Shown here: positions 20,613-44,623 of the stretch, in pieces
Position numbering within the stretch: the first letter of the stretch is position 1
Layout: every line of letters starts with the position of its first letter
Origin: Trissonchulus latispiculum
Lineage: Eukaryota > Nematoda > Enoplea > Enoplida > Ironidae
DNA: 64,000 nucleotides
NCBI GenBank assembly: GCA_030248195.1
Contig: JASAND010030444.1
Span: 1-64,000 of the forward strand
Direction of reading: 5' to 3'
The notes under the pieces: model-generated
The model's database searches: none
What the model saw: the letters and a program-made list of their open reading frames with translations, nothing else
Told to the model about the DNA's origin: nothing
Translations under genes and position numbers: made by a program

Positions 20613-21950
20613 TCAACCTCTGTGAGCGCATGTCGCAGTTCGTTTTCCTGTACCTGAGTAGCTGGGTGGGTCGCCCACCCCGTCAGATGAGGGTGAATCT
20701 GTGCAAAGTTCACTCCCAATTCGGCAAATAGGTGCATAGTCCGGCACTTCTAACAGAGCGAATCTGTTCTGTGTGGGAACCGCTGCCTGCTCAGCACCTG
20801 AGGAGGCCTTTGACCTTCGGGTTACTTGTTCCCATTCACCGCCCGTGTCTTTTCGAAGTTTTAACGGTGTTACTGGCGTACCTCCAGTACCGTGAACTTC
20901 CACAGGGGCAAGAGTTAATCCTGAACCCTCTATTTCGTCATCAGAGACGTCGCTTTCCGTGAGTTCTCTCCTTGTTGGATTGTTGGCCGTGGCTGAAGTT
21001 GCCTCCCCGTTTCGGTGGAGACGCGTCGGTGACCACTATTCTGGGTGGTTGCCGTTTGCCCGCTGGAGTCTCAGGTACCACCTGGGTAGAGGTAGAAGTG
21101 CCAGCTACTAGGGTATCCCCAGTGCTTACTGCTGAAAGCCCACTACCCATAGGTTGGCCGTCCCCAGGGCTTTTAGCTTGCTCCCCATTTACAGGGGCCT
21201 GGTCTTCCCCAGGGCTTTTGCGATTAGCCCCTACCTAAGGCTGGTCCTCGGTTTCCGACAGGGCCCAGCGCCGCAACGGTACTAGGACTCTGATCGGATC
21301 TGTTTGAACCTCCTTTGATGTTGAGGTCTTGCGTTGCCTTCGAGCCGTACCCGTCCCGAGTTGCCTGGGTCGGGTTTGAGCTGCCATGGCGGCGTTATTT
21401 TCCTGCCACTTCATGGCTTTTCGGATGCTATTAAGCATGTTCCATTCGGTTCCCGGTGCCCGTTTCCATTTCTTCCGGTCAGGCACGTTATAGTTACGCT
21501 CGGAGGCTCCTCCGTCTCCGAAGGGCTTTACTGCTTTACGCCATCGATTCCAGTATTTGTATGGCCGAAGGTTACCTTCGCCATCATAAATGACATCACC
21601 CGCATCGGGGAAGCCACCATTAGCTAGGACCACTTCCTCAGTTGGGAACCATTCGGCCCTTCGCCGCACTTGCTTACAGGTTTTACAGGGGCACTTCCAT
21701 GGGTTCACATCCTGATCTGTGTCTTTATTCAAATATAAACACGCAGGTTCCCGCTTTGCTTTGCACGTGCATTTGCATTTCCATTGATTCACCGCTTGGG
21801 TCGCCCGAGCGTTAAGTTCAAGAACTGGGTGGAGATATTCTTTTTCTGGGAGGGGGTCAGCCCCTTCCAGGTGTTCGGCATCACTGTCACTCTCGGAGTC
21901 ACTACTCCAGATGCCACCACGGTTCCAGCAAGGGTCGTTCTTAATTGACT
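20613..21950 (-). CDS. gag-pol linker with Cys-rich domain, broken into frames
   Basis: Between gag and RT the - strand is coding-like but split. One frame runs from a TAG near 21951 to 20941 with an in-frame stop at 21235. A second frame covers 20903-20613 and overlaps the start of pol. The first part is acidic (SSDSESDSDAE), then has a dense Cys cluster (WKCKCTCKAK...ACLY...WKCPCKTCKQ), which looks metal-binding, then a basic Trp-rich region (YKYWNRWRKAVK). The later part is Pro/Thr/Gly-rich with NRFALLEVPDY. A retroviral-type protease with DTG/DSG would be expected here, but I cannot find one. I do not recognise the Cys-rich domain. Confidence 0.45.
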
Positions 21951-22117
21951 AGATCATGTTAACAAGGTTAGTACTAGTTGCTTGCACCGCACAGACCATT
22001 CCGCCAGACGGGTTTGCCGGTGCGGGACACGGGTCCAGGTCTACTGCCCGCGTCCCGCCTCCTCGTTTCCCTGCTCTGGGAAACCTTCGTACCGGCGTGG
22101 ACCCACATAGCCTCTGC

Positions 22118-24580
22118 TTATAGAGCGCGGCCGCACCGGCTGCCTCTGCTGCTGGCCCTGTTGGTTGCGGAAGTCTTGGTTCCGCTGGCCTTGGTTGCTC
22201 TGGTCCCGGTCATAGCGACTCCGGGCAGGGGGTTACCCTCCTGGTCACGGATGCCGTACTGCGTGTGGACATTACCTCTTGCCCGGTTCTGGTGCCGGTT
22301 CTGGTTCTGGCCGTTCTGGCTCAGATACTGCAAATAGTCTGGGCATTGTTGCTGTCTATGCCCCACTAGGCCGCAATACCAGCACCTACCCGGTGCTTGC
22401 CGTGGTGGTGGTCTCTCGTCATTGCGCTGATAACCTTGATTGCGACCCTGATTCTGCTGCGATTGTTGTTGTTGGTTCTGCTGGTTCCGCTGGTTCTGCT
22501 GGTTCCGCTGGTTCTGCTGGGGTCTCCCCTGCAGAACGTTGTTGCATTGTGGACCCTGGCTTTGGGCACTAAAGACCGTAACGGCCTGTTCCCGGTCCAA
22601 CTCCACCTGCACCGACTCTACGATATGTAGAGCTCGAGTGATTAGGTCGTTCTCCCGGACATGAGGCCAGAATTGGATGTCCGCCAGAGGAGCGGCCATT
22701 CTAGATCGCAGCTCAGACTTCAAGCCTCGTTTGAACTGAGCGACCACCTTCTTTTCTCGATCGAACCCAGTTTCAAACGGAAACGCTTGAACCGCTAGCA
22801 AGCGTAACGCTGCCATATAATCGTGCGGTTTTTCCTGCGGTTCCTGCATTCGACTATAGAATTGCTCCGCGTACTGTTCTGTTGTTACCGGCAATGGCTC
22901 GTACAATTGACGGATTCTAGTCACTAGATCCTCAAAAGTGTCAGGTGGACATGGGGTCATGGACTCTTTGACCTTATCATCTAACAATGTCCACAGAATT
23001 CTATACTTCATGTTAGAGGGTACGTCATGTACCTTAACTGTCATCTCAAAATTAGCGAGCCAGCTGGTAAACTTGATGTTACTCTGGGATCCTTGAAAGG
23101 GCTTAACGCCTTTGAAGCCTTTCAAATATTCCCCCAGATGCTTGAAGCTCTCGTATGAAGATGGCTCTCGGGTTTCGCGAGTTTGCGGTCGTTCCGACCG
23201 TTTTCGACGAGGTGCACTGTACTCCCGTTCACGGGAATACCGGCGAGGGCTCGACATCGCCACCGGCGGTGGAGACTGGCGGGCCCGTGACGAGGTTCGG
23301 GACTGATGAGAGTATTCCCTTTGACGGCAGGGTGATTCCCTAATTGGTTCCCTCATCTGGTCATCAGATGAGTCTAGGTCGATTATGGGCGGAGCTCTCC
23401 GTTCATTCCCTCGACCACGATGGACGGGCTCCGGACTCGGATGCCTCGTCAGCGGGGGCTGTCCCATCTGATATGGGGGCGCGCCCGCATTTGGGTCCTC
23501 TCTAGGAGTTGGCCACAGCCGGAGCAACTCAATACATACCCGAGGGAATGTATGCTCTAATGCTTCCCATGTTTCCATAGGGAGCCCCGCTATCCATGCT
23601 GTCATAAGTCCGCGAATCACGCCATATTCCTGGTTAGTCATATCTCGTATCCGAAACATTCCTTCCGTATCCCGTCGCGGGATCGGAGGTTGAGCTGGGG
23701 CTGGGGTTGGATCCCGTAACGGAACCACCCAGTTATCCATCGGTCCACGTACCCGTGGTTTCCGGTCAGGTTCCGGGTCGGGGTCACTACTGCCCGGCCG
23801 TTGGCTACTGCTTGCCCGTTTCGGATGCTTTGCCCGGTTTAGGTCTATATGTGCCGTAGACCGGAACCGTTGTACCGGAGCCGCCGGCTCACTGGATCCC
23901 GAAGCTCTGGGAAGGTCCCTCTGTTGTAATTTAGGGCGAGTATATGGCAAAAATGGCATGATGCCGGGCTGACGGCGCATAACCGTGCTGTCCGAGCCCA
24001 GTCGTGGTCGTTGCTGGAATAATTCCAGCTCCAGTTGGGTTAAAAAGTCACGTAAGTCCTTTATGTCTGACATACCTGGTAGAGACCTCCCCGGTACGTC
24101 TGCGTTAGTCTCCTGCCGCCGGAGGTCAGCTCCGATGCGAGCTAGCTTGCGTCGGACATATTCCAGTTGGTCATGAATAGTTGCCTGTTCGTCCCAGTCA
24201 TCTTCACTGGGTTCTTCCGAAACCGGAGACTGAAATTCGCCCGGGTTGTTAGAGGTCCCGTCCTCATGTTGGTCATCCGGGGCACCCGGATCCAAAGCGT
24301 CTTCGTCAACCTCATGTTTTGAAGAGGCTTTACTCTTAGCCGTATCGGACCTGAGTACTGGTCTACTAGATGCTGCACCGTCAAGCTCTTGGCTTGAGGA
24401 TGCTCGGCTAGACGCTGATTGAGTAGAGGAACTCTTGCTCAATGCTGGCTGGCTTGATGTGAGCCGCCCAAAACCGTTCTGATTTAAAGGCCTTTTATCC
24501 ATCGAGTCACTCGAGCTAGTCGGCTCACCCGGCTTAGCTGAGGCCTTGGACAATTTCACAGGAGAATGCAAAACCGACAT
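22118..24580 (-). CDS. Gag of the giant Gypsy-like element
   Basis: Structural protein that packages element RNA in cytoplasmic particles. An 820-codon frame from ATG to TAA. Residues ~1-480 are Ser/Pro/Arg-rich and disordered, longer than in a usual Gypsy Gag. A capsid-like block follows at ~480-680 (KPFQGSQSNIKFTSWLANFE, YEPLPVTTEQYAEQFYSRMQ, VVAQFKRGLKSELRSRM). A Gln/Asn-rich stretch precedes one CCHC knuckle at ~733-746 (CWYCGLVGHRQQQC, spacing C-2-C-4-H-4-C). The start lies 230 bases inside the adjacent LTR, as expected for the first gene. The frame ends in TAA and the linker continues in another frame, so a frameshift would be needed for fusion to pol. The gag frame itself is intact. 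Confidence 0.92.
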   Translation of the reverse strand: MSVLHSPVKLSKASAKPGEPTSSSDSMDKRPLNQNGFGRLTSSQPALSKSSSTQSASSRASSSQELDGAASSRPVLRSDTAKSKASSKHEVDEDALDPGAPDDQHEDGTSNNPGEFQSPVSEEPSEDDWDEQATIHDQLEYVRRKLARIGADLRRQETNADVPGRSLPGMSDIKDLRDFLTQLELELFQQRPRLGSDSTVMRRQPGIMPFLPYTRPKLQQRDLPRASGSSEPAAPVQRFRSTAHIDLNRAKHPKRASSSQRPGSSDPDPEPDRKPRVRGPMDNWVVPLRDPTPAPAQPPIPRRDTEGMFRIRDMTNQEYGVIRGLMTAWIAGLPMETWEALEHTFPRVCIELLRLWPTPREDPNAGAPPYQMGQPPLTRHPSPEPVHRGRGNERRAPPIIDLDSSDDQMREPIRESPCRQREYSHQSRTSSRARQSPPPVAMSSPRRYSREREYSAPRRKRSERPQTRETREPSSYESFKHLGEYLKGFKGVKPFQGSQSNIKFTSWLANFEMTVKVHDVPSNMKYRILWTLLDDKVKESMTPCPPDTFEDLVTRIRQLYEPLPVTTEQYAEQFYSRMQEPQEKPHDYMAALRLLAVQAFPFETGFDREKKVVAQFKRGLKSELRSRMAAPLADIQFWPHVRENDLITRALHIVESVQVELDREQAVTVFSAQSQGPQCNNVLQGRPQQNQRNQQNQRNQQNQQQQSQQNQGRNQGYQRNDERPPPRQAPGRCWYCGLVGHRQQQCPDYLQYLSQNGQNQNRHQNRARGNVHTQYGIRDQEGNPLPGVAMTGTRATKASGTKTSATNRASSRGSRCGRAL

Positions 24581-24810
24581 AAATTACAGTTAGTCACACG
24601 TAACGTGGTCTAACTAATTATCAATACACTGCTCCGAGAATACCGGTAAAAATGCAGTAAAACGCACATAAAAATTTAGGAAAACTGGATGAGATCAGAA
24701 AAATTTGTTAAAAAAATGAAGACCTATAAAAAAAGAGAAAGCTGAAGAAGAGATTACTAAAAGCTGAATAAAAATAAAACTAAAAATAAGGTCGTGGACT
24801 GGCAGCCTAA
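24581..24810 (-). other. Leader between 5' LTR and gag
   Basis: 230 bases. Directly after the LTR end the - strand reads TTAGGCTGCCAGTCCACGACC-like sequence without the TGG start of a normal tRNA primer site. Priming may therefore be non-canonical, or the site has decayed. Confidence 0.5.
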
Positions 24811-25577
24811 TGTAAAGTTGGAAGTGTACGAACAACCAAACTTTACGAGTGGGAAACTGTGCACAAGGGTAACGTCGAACCTGGAGGAGATGTAGTTCCA
24901 GCCGACCCAACTAACCTCGCCAATAAACCTAAGTGAATCTTACCGAATGGAGTTTAACCACCGATGAAGAGCAAAGACTCAAGTAGTAAGAACCTACCCC
25001 AAATTTGCTGAAATGTACACGCTTAAAAAGACTATCTACCGACCCAACAAATCTCAGAAAAAGTCTTACCTACCGAATATACAAGCTAATACAAAAACCT
25101 AACTAAGAAAGACACCCTAAAATGAGACCACATTTACTGTAAAATACGTGCTGGACAAAGGGGCGAACCCCGAAAAGCGTACAGAAATTTTTGAATAAAC
25201 TACAGTGTATAGAATAACCTAACTAAATAATAAACCAACAATAGAGAAGTAACGTACAAGATACAGAATAATTTCTACCAAACAATAACACTACAATGAA
25301 TAAACTACGAGAGACCTAACCAGGTAAAAAGAGAACCTAAACTTTCAGAGAAATTTTAAAGAACTTCATAAAGTTTTAGAGAGAAGAATAAGAAGAGAAC
25401 CTACTTCTAAAAGAAAGAACACAAATTAATAGCCCCCTACAAGACAAAATAATGACAATTAAGTGGCTCTACAGGGTCACCCTGGAGCTCACAGAAACTT
25501 AAGGTGGTACCCACTTTAAGTTATATTATAAAAGAGAAAAGCACAGCAAATAAATAGGGCTTGGGGAGACAAGTTAA
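24811..25577 (-). mobile_element. 5' LTR of the giant element, truncated
   Basis: The sequence from TGTAAAGTTGG onward matches 4711-5477 of the solo LTR almost base for base. It is cut at a TTAA by the element starting at 25578, and the remaining ~410 bases of the LTR are missing. Its position next to the gag leader on the - strand makes it the 5' LTR. The alternative, an unrelated LTR fragment that happens to abut gag, is less likely. Confidence 0.7.
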
Positions 25578-26511
25578 GGTGGTGATTCCCTTTGGTCACA
25601 AAGTTTGCACCATTATTACTCATTCATTACTTGGAGTTAAGAAGCCATTTTTATATCAAAATGTAGCCTGACATTTTCTCTTTTTAATGCATGCCACGAA
25701 ACTAATATCGCTTTTCTACAATATTTTTTACACATTTTAGAAGAAGTATAATTTTCCAGAATTTTTGCAGACTCAAGTAAATTTTTTTGCGAGACATCGA
25801 TTATATCATTCGATACCTCCATCAAATAGCTGGGGGCGATTTTTTATTTATTGTGAAATCGCTCTTCGTCATAGAGAAATAAGCTGAAATCTGTGCGTAA
25901 CCTGTATTTTGCCTACTTTTTCCAAATTTGTCAAGCGATTACTTTAGCTAGAAATCAGCAATCGGGGCAACTAAAAAATCCGTCCTAGGTATAGTTGTGC
26001 AGAACACATTTTGTTCAGTAGCAGCCCTCCAGCTTGCATGCTGAATGCTCCACAATCTTTGAAAAAAAATTGGTCGTGTTTTTGCAAAAACTACATTTTT
26101 TATGATAGCAGCCTACAGGATAGCAGTTGAAAGACGATCATGCGTCGGATAATTTGTCCCTGTGTGGCCTTCAGATCGACGCCCTTATTCTGATTTAACC
26201 GCTTGCGTAGTTCAAGAAATGTTGGATTATTTGATTTCTGCAAAAATGACAAGTTTTCGACGCCAAAACCAAGAAAATAGGCTGTATCTCACGATAGAGA
26301 AAAGCTAGAAACTTGCTTTGAAAAGCAAAAATGTGAAGCTCAATGAGATCTTTCGAATGACTATAGTCATAACTGTATAGCAGCTGCCAAACGTTCAAAA
26401 ATTGGGAAAAACAACTCTTACCGGAAACCTCGAATTTTTGAATCGGTATTGCGCGGAGGGTATTGGACCGCTAAAAAACTGATTTCGGAAAGTTTCATCA
26501 AATTTCATCTT
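25574..26511. mobile_element. TTAA-flanked non-autonomous element, 3' end lost
   Basis: Starts at a TTAA inside the LTR with GGTGGTGATTCCCTTTGG and runs parallel to the complete copy at 30685-31665 with scattered differences. Similarity stops near 26511 (after TCATCTTG), so the right inverted repeat and its TTAA are absent. There is no coding capacity. Confidence 0.85.
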
Positions 26512-26587
26512 GTCCTTGACACATTTAAATGTTGACCCTCATAGCTCATATTGCATTTTACATGCGACTGCAAGGAGCATTTTTCCT

Positions 26588-27050
26588 ACTTGTATATATA
26601 TATATATATACATACATACATACATACATACATAGGTTAACGCGGGGGGGTCTGGGGGGTCCAAGCCCCCCCCCCCCAACCCGGACAAGGTACAAGCCCT
26701 ATCGCCGCCGGGGACAAGGGGTAACGAAAAAAATGGCCAAGGGGTAACCAAAAATAGCCGGAAAAAATTAGTTTTCATAGTAAAAGTTCAAAAAATTTTC
26801 GGCTTTGCCGGAATTTGTTTGCTAAAATTTTAATTTTTAGGGAAAATCGGGCAAAATTTAAAAATTTTTTCCAAAAATTGAAGATTTTTTGCAAATTTTG
26901 ATAAAAAATTGCAAATTGTAATAAAATTTGCGTTATTTGTTTAAAAATTTTACAAATTTTTTCTTGAGGTACAAGCACCCCCTAAAACTTTTTGTTCAAG
27001 GCTTTTTCCCACTCTAAATGTTTTGGGGACAAACCCCCGACCCTATGTTA
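26588..27050. repeat. (TA)n(CATA)n microsatellite and G-run-ended MITE-like segment
   Basis: TATA and CATA repeats at 26595-26635 precede a segment starting ATAGGTTAACGCGGGGGGG and ending near GGGACAAACCCCCGACCCTATGTTACTG. The two ends are roughly inverted copies of each other. I see no gene in it. Confidence 0.4.
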
Positions 27051-27055
27051 CTGTA

Positions 27056-27137
<82 letters not shown>
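27056..27137. repeat. (AT)n microsatellite
   Basis: About 40 AT units without interruption. Confidence 0.98.
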
Positions 27138-27140
<3 letters not shown>

Positions 27141-27365
27141 TAGAAAGATGATGTGCCATACGCAACTGAATTCCTGAAGTATTCGAACTTCGCTGTTAAA
27201 AAATTAAAACCCACAGTTTGTAATTAATAAAACGTTTTGAAGAATTCAGTAGACAGTTCTTAACCTGCATGGAATCCTCGACCCATCAGATTACGCGACA
27301 AGCTCTGCTTTTGAACTTGTTAATGTGTAATAGTGCAGTAATGTGCACGGCATTGGCCATTTTAA

Positions 27366-28087
27366 GGGGGGGGGTCCATTTTTCGGCCATTTTTTCGACT
27401 TTTTCCGATGTCGCTTATTTTTACAAATGTCATAGTCCAAACTGTATATTTTAATGGGTTTTTGAAAGTAAAGTCGTAAGTCTTACGGTTGTCGCGTAAT
27501 TTGACCTCAAAGTTGAGATTTCATGTGTTAATCATAGGAAATGGAAAAGTTGTCACTTTTTCACCTGCGCCAGAGAAATCTCGCGAATGGCAAAATGGAT
27601 CCGCACAAACTTTATATCATATTTTTGCCATGTTTCCGAACTGTGATTTGTACGAATCAGAATTTTGATTTAGGCCTTTAAAAATTTTTAATGAATTTTT
27701 AAAGTATTAAAATTTGATGTCTGTTAAATGTGGTGCCAAATTTTAATATTTCAAAAATTCATTAAAATTTTTTAAAGATCTAAATCAAAATTCTGCTTCC
27801 TACTTCCTCCTAAGTTCGGAAACATGGCAAAAATATGATACAAAGTTGGGAGGATCCTATTTGCCATTCGCGAGATTTCTCTGGCGCACGTGAAAAAGTG
27901 ACAACTTTTCACATTTCCTATGTTTAACACATAAAATCTTAACTTTGAGGTCAAATTACTCAACAACCGTAAGACTTACGACTTTGATTTCGAAAACTCG
28001 TTAAAATATACAGTTTCGACTATGAAATATGTAAAAATGAGCGACATCGGAGAAAGTCGAAAAAATGACCGAAAAATGGACCCCCCC
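27366..28087. mobile_element. Near-perfect palindromic element with TTAA flanks
   Basis: Starts GGGGGGGGGTCCATTTTTCGG, ends with the complement, and is bordered by TTAA at 27362-27365 and 28088-28091. Arms of about 350 bases pair along their whole length around a loop near 27720-27740. TTAA duplication suggests piggyBac-type insertion. There is no coding capacity. Confidence 0.82.
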
Positions 28088-28091
28088 TTAA

Positions 28092-29030
28092 GTGTATTGG
28101 TTAGGGATGTCCCAGTCCCGCTCTCTTCGGTTCCGGCACCAGAATTCGACCCCAGGCCTATCCCGGGTACGTGGGGCCCAGATTGGTGGGTAAGCTCCGC
28201 TACTTTCTAGTTTTCGAAAAATTTTTGACAGAAGTTTTACAACTTGGAAAGTAAAAATGTGTTGAACCGTTGGAAATTGTTAATTCTGTTTTCATTTTGG
28301 ACCCACCTCTGCCTTTCAGGACTCAGCGCATTTCTGACACTGTTTGTGTATATATGTCGCAGTGCCTTAGTTGAAGTATATATCGTTGAAGCAAACTGAC
28401 TGCATTATGTGAAGCTGTATAATTTGCAGTATTTGGGGGTAGCTCGATACTGAGTAAGTCTAACGTGATCTTGCCTAGGCTAATATAAGCTCTGTTGACT
28501 AAATAAATCAGATCAGAATTGAAAGCAAAGCAACTAATGATAGGAAGCGATCGGGAGTGATTCCTAAATTATTGCAAACCTCCCGGAGGAACCTGCGTAT
28601 TATTCTTAATTTGAATGGTGCCTTCTTCCCGTCTGGAACATTAGTTTATGAATTAAGAAATACGGTTCTTAGACGGTTCTTCTCCTAATTAATGCTTCTT
28701 GTTTATTCTCTTCTCCCCCTCCTCTATTTAATTGGTTTAGGATCCCTAGGCTTAGGTGCGTCTTTTCTTAAGATGTGGGCTTTCACGATTTCATAAATAT
28801 GTAACAGTTGAACAGTATGAAGTAGACCAGATAAAGTGCAAGAATAACTATAGAAAATAATAGCTGTATATTTTTAGAAATGACAGCGGACAGGATTAGG
28901 AAGAAACAAATTGGCAGTCATCAATTACCTTAGATCTTGCAAGGGCAGAGTTTGCATTTAGACAACTCAAAAATTGACAATTCGTGATTATTTTGTGTTG
29001 CTCTGTGTGAACGGTCATGAATGTGTAAGA
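28092..29030. other. No gene or repeat recognised
   Basis: AT-rich flank. I see no convincing exon, RNA gene or inverted repeat in this stretch. Confidence 0.4.
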
Positions 29031-29031
29031 A

Positions 29032-29432
29032 TAGCCACTGGCGTAGCCAGAAAAAATTTTCGGGGGGAATGCAAAAAATTAGTCGGGGGTCTGGGGGCGA
29101 GGCGGAGCTCTCCAGAAGGTGAGAAAATTTTCTATTTCTTGGACGTCTCAGTGTAATTGTTACAGAATATTCTTTGAAATAAAAAACTGTTCATGCACCC
29201 AAATGATGCAGAGCCAGAGCCTGGTCAAAATACACCAAATAGGGTATTTAATACTCATTTAGGCATGCGAAACACGTATTGTGATGATACGATATACTTA
29301 TTTCGCGCCGACGGCGCGAAAAGCTTTTGAAAGATGGGCATTTTGCACGTGGCACGGAACATATTTCAGGGGTCCACATTTCGGTAGGGGGGAATTCCCG
29401 CACCCCCCCCCCCTCCCTGGCTACGCCCCTGA
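29032..29432. mobile_element. MITE with CAGGGGCGTAGCCAGG-type ends
   Basis: The left end CACTGGCGTAGCCAG and the right end CTGGCTACGCCCCTG are inverted copies, each followed inward by G-rich or C-rich sequence. I could not fix a target duplication. No gene inside. Confidence 0.65.
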
Positions 29433-30256
29433 TCTTAGTTACGTGGCAAGCCTCTGTACAATATTTTACCTAAAGCCCACTCCCGACCGCCAGTTCGCGA
29501 AGCTAGTTTGAAAATCGCTTTATACTCTGTGTGGACCACTTTTCACTCAGTGAACGAGTGGACATCGGTAAGCAGTATCGGACTGTAGACTCAAATTTTC
29601 AAAGATTGTTGTGTCCAAATCTGTGACCCAGTGACTACACAAATTTGACTAAACTACCGCGGCCGTGCACTTTCAGGTAGTGAAAACTGTTCAATGTAAA
29701 GCCTGTCCGGCAGATACCTGCGGATACCAAGGGAAGGGACGCCAGCGTATAGCCAGATAGACTTTCGGGAGAAAGCCAAAGGTTTTTGTAATTTTCTACT
29801 GCAACTGAAATTAGTTGAGGCTAACTCCGGTTACAATCTAGTGTTGAGGGGGTGTTGCTGTCAGTTATACAATGTTAGATTAGCGCTGTAGCGAACAAAT
29901 ACTCACTTTTACCGCTCCTATGCATTAGAAGCTTTTTGTTTCTGATTTCGGGGGGATGCCCCCTGCCTACACGTATGGATTGTAGCCAGAAAAGCTTTGA
30001 GGTGGTGCAAGCCAAACGTTTTTGAATTTTTCTGCACTATGCATGTGGAGCTGAGTTCCAATGAAATCTAGTGTTTTTAGATTCTGAAAAGTTTTATTGA
30101 CGATGCTACTAAGCTTTTCCTCGGTTTCGGGAGGAGGGCATCCGCTGGTGCGCGAGACCCGGAACTTCCGACTCTTCTGACTTTTTGTGTCCACTTGCGT
30201 AGAATACATATTGTTGCATCAAATTATATAATTCCCTGATTGCAGAAAATTTGTAA

Positions 30257-42994
<12,738 letters not shown>

Positions 42995-43037
42995 TGTATT
43001 ATAATATGTTACCCTTTGGTAGAAAGTTATTTATGGC

Positions 43038-43043
43038 AATAAA
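43038..43043 (+). promoter_or_regulatory. Polyadenylation signal of KICS2
   Basis: AATAAA, 43 bases after the KICS2 stop codon and before the large palindrome. Confidence 0.7.
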
Positions 43044-43462
43044 CGTCAGTAATCACCTAAAAATTAGGGATTAAGATCAAACTGTGTTGTTGAACCAATG
43101 AAATTAAGTGTAGTAGAAGAAACGAAGGAGTGTTTATTGTCCGGGGATTCCTGCTTCATTCTAAATTCTGCCTCAAAGTAGGCAAACACGCTCATATTTC
43201 GTGGCTAAAACTGGTTAGCAATACCATCGTCATGCGCACGCGCTTTCTTCTTGCTGCTGCGATATTCCTAAATCCTATTTCCTACTTTGTCTCAAATTTG
43301 GTTTTGGCGCAACAGCGGCGTAACTTGATCTAGTGACGCAATGAAACCTAGAGAGCTGATGTTGCAGCCCTGCTGTAGTTATATATATTTCTGAGAAATT
43401 TGTCATCTTCATCACTTGCTAAATTAATTGCAAAATGTGGCTGAAAATACTGAAAACTTTAT

Positions 43463-44015
43463 GGCCCTATTTCTTTAAAGATTAAACGGATTAGATTAAA
43501 ATTAATCCGCATTAAAGAAATAGCACCTCGGATTAAACGGATTAAAATTTAATTCAGCGAGATAACCGAGTTAAACGGATTAAATTTAATCCTATTTCTT
43601 TAATGCACCTAGGATTAAAATTTTAATCTAATCTTGTTTCTTTATTCACAGTTCGGATTAAAAAATCAACGAGTTAATTTTAATCCAACCTGCTTAATCG
43701 CTGTTTCTTTAAAGATTAATTTTAATCCGTTTAATCCTCCGCCTGCATTTTAAACTAACTTTTAATCCTCGTGCAGCTACGCGGATTAAACGGATTAAAA
43801 GTTGGCGGATTAAAATTTTTAATCGCTGTTTCTTTAATGGCGGATTAAATGGATTAAAATCAACACGTCTAATCCGCGGATTAAAAATGGTCGGATTAAA
43901 CGAGTTAATTTTAATCCGTTTAATCCTGCATTAAAGAAATAGAAATTAAAATTTTAATCCGGCTGCTTTTTAATCCGTTTAATCCGACCATTTTAATCTT
44001 TAAAGAAATAGGCCC
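43463..44015. mobile_element. GGATTAAA-rich MITE, Harbinger-like ends
   Basis: Ends GGCCCTATTTCTTTAAAG and CTTTAAAGAAATAGGCCC are inverted. The right arm of the palindrome shows the empty site, and the 3-bp TAT is duplicated (43460-43462 and 44016-44018). The interior is a mosaic of GGATTAAAC, TTTAATCCG and CATTAAAGAAATAG. GGGCC ends and a 3-bp duplication suggest PIF/Harbinger, although TAT is not the usual TWA. Confidence 0.85.
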
Positions 44016-44623
44016 TATGATAAATAGAAGTAAAATGGTTCACATTCAATCACTGACCATTTAATTTAGTTCAGTACTTAATTAAACAATTAAGAATTTT
44101 GACTAACTACTATCTGGAATAACTTCCATTAAACGTGTCAGATTTTAGTTAGAAATAAGCTACGATTTAATCCAAATATATCAAGCGTAATGTTTCGTTT
44201 TTAATTTACTAAAATCTACCATTTTTAAACCTTTTTTCATTAAAACTTATCAGGAATTATTTTAGTTTTTGTTATTATTTAGCTGTATTTAAGCTGTAGT
44301 ATGCGTTTGATTCTAACTTTTCGAGTCCCGACTTTCAAATTTCAAAAATTTGACATTCTATTTTTGGAAAGGCCTTTAAATAAGTAATAATTAGATGTGC
44401 TATCTCTTCAAACTTATTTTAATATTATTCTTGCCCAGTGGAGAACTTGAGGTAAGGGAAGTAAGGTAAGGATGTGCCACAAAGCAGTTACTTGTTACTA
44501 TGCTGCTGTCTTTCTGCTCTTTCGTTCTCGAAGGACCTCAACTTTTAACTAACACTAAACAAGTAACAATCCTTGCTCAACAAACAACAAATTGCTCCCC
44601 CGTTCATGTTCCCGAAACTAGAA

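Larger units (their letters stand above)
16018..20737 (-). pseudogene. Ty3/Gypsy-like pol (RT, RNase H, integrase), damaged
   Basis: Copies element RNA into DNA and inserts it. The main frame (20737-18053, 894 codons) has reverse transcriptase with LVIDYRRLN and the catalytic YIDD at ~323-326. RNase H starts at YVSTDASKWGFG (~468) and has LRTDHQAV at ~548. Integrase has zinc-binding H719/H727/C763, but the first expected Cys is Ala, and core acidic residues D789, D850 and E886 (HPQTNGVVERF). Just after this the frame is lost near 18060. Integrase coding resumes in another frame, is split by the small LTR element at 16482-17963, continues at 16455-16102 (MTGRDYRYPLDN, then KLRPKYEGPYRIL), meets an in-frame TGA at 16102, and ends NRLKPF...VTL at a TAG at 16018. 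No aspartic protease D(T/S)G site is visible at the N-terminus. At least three lesions make it non-functional as read, unless some are sequencing errors. Confidence 0.92.
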
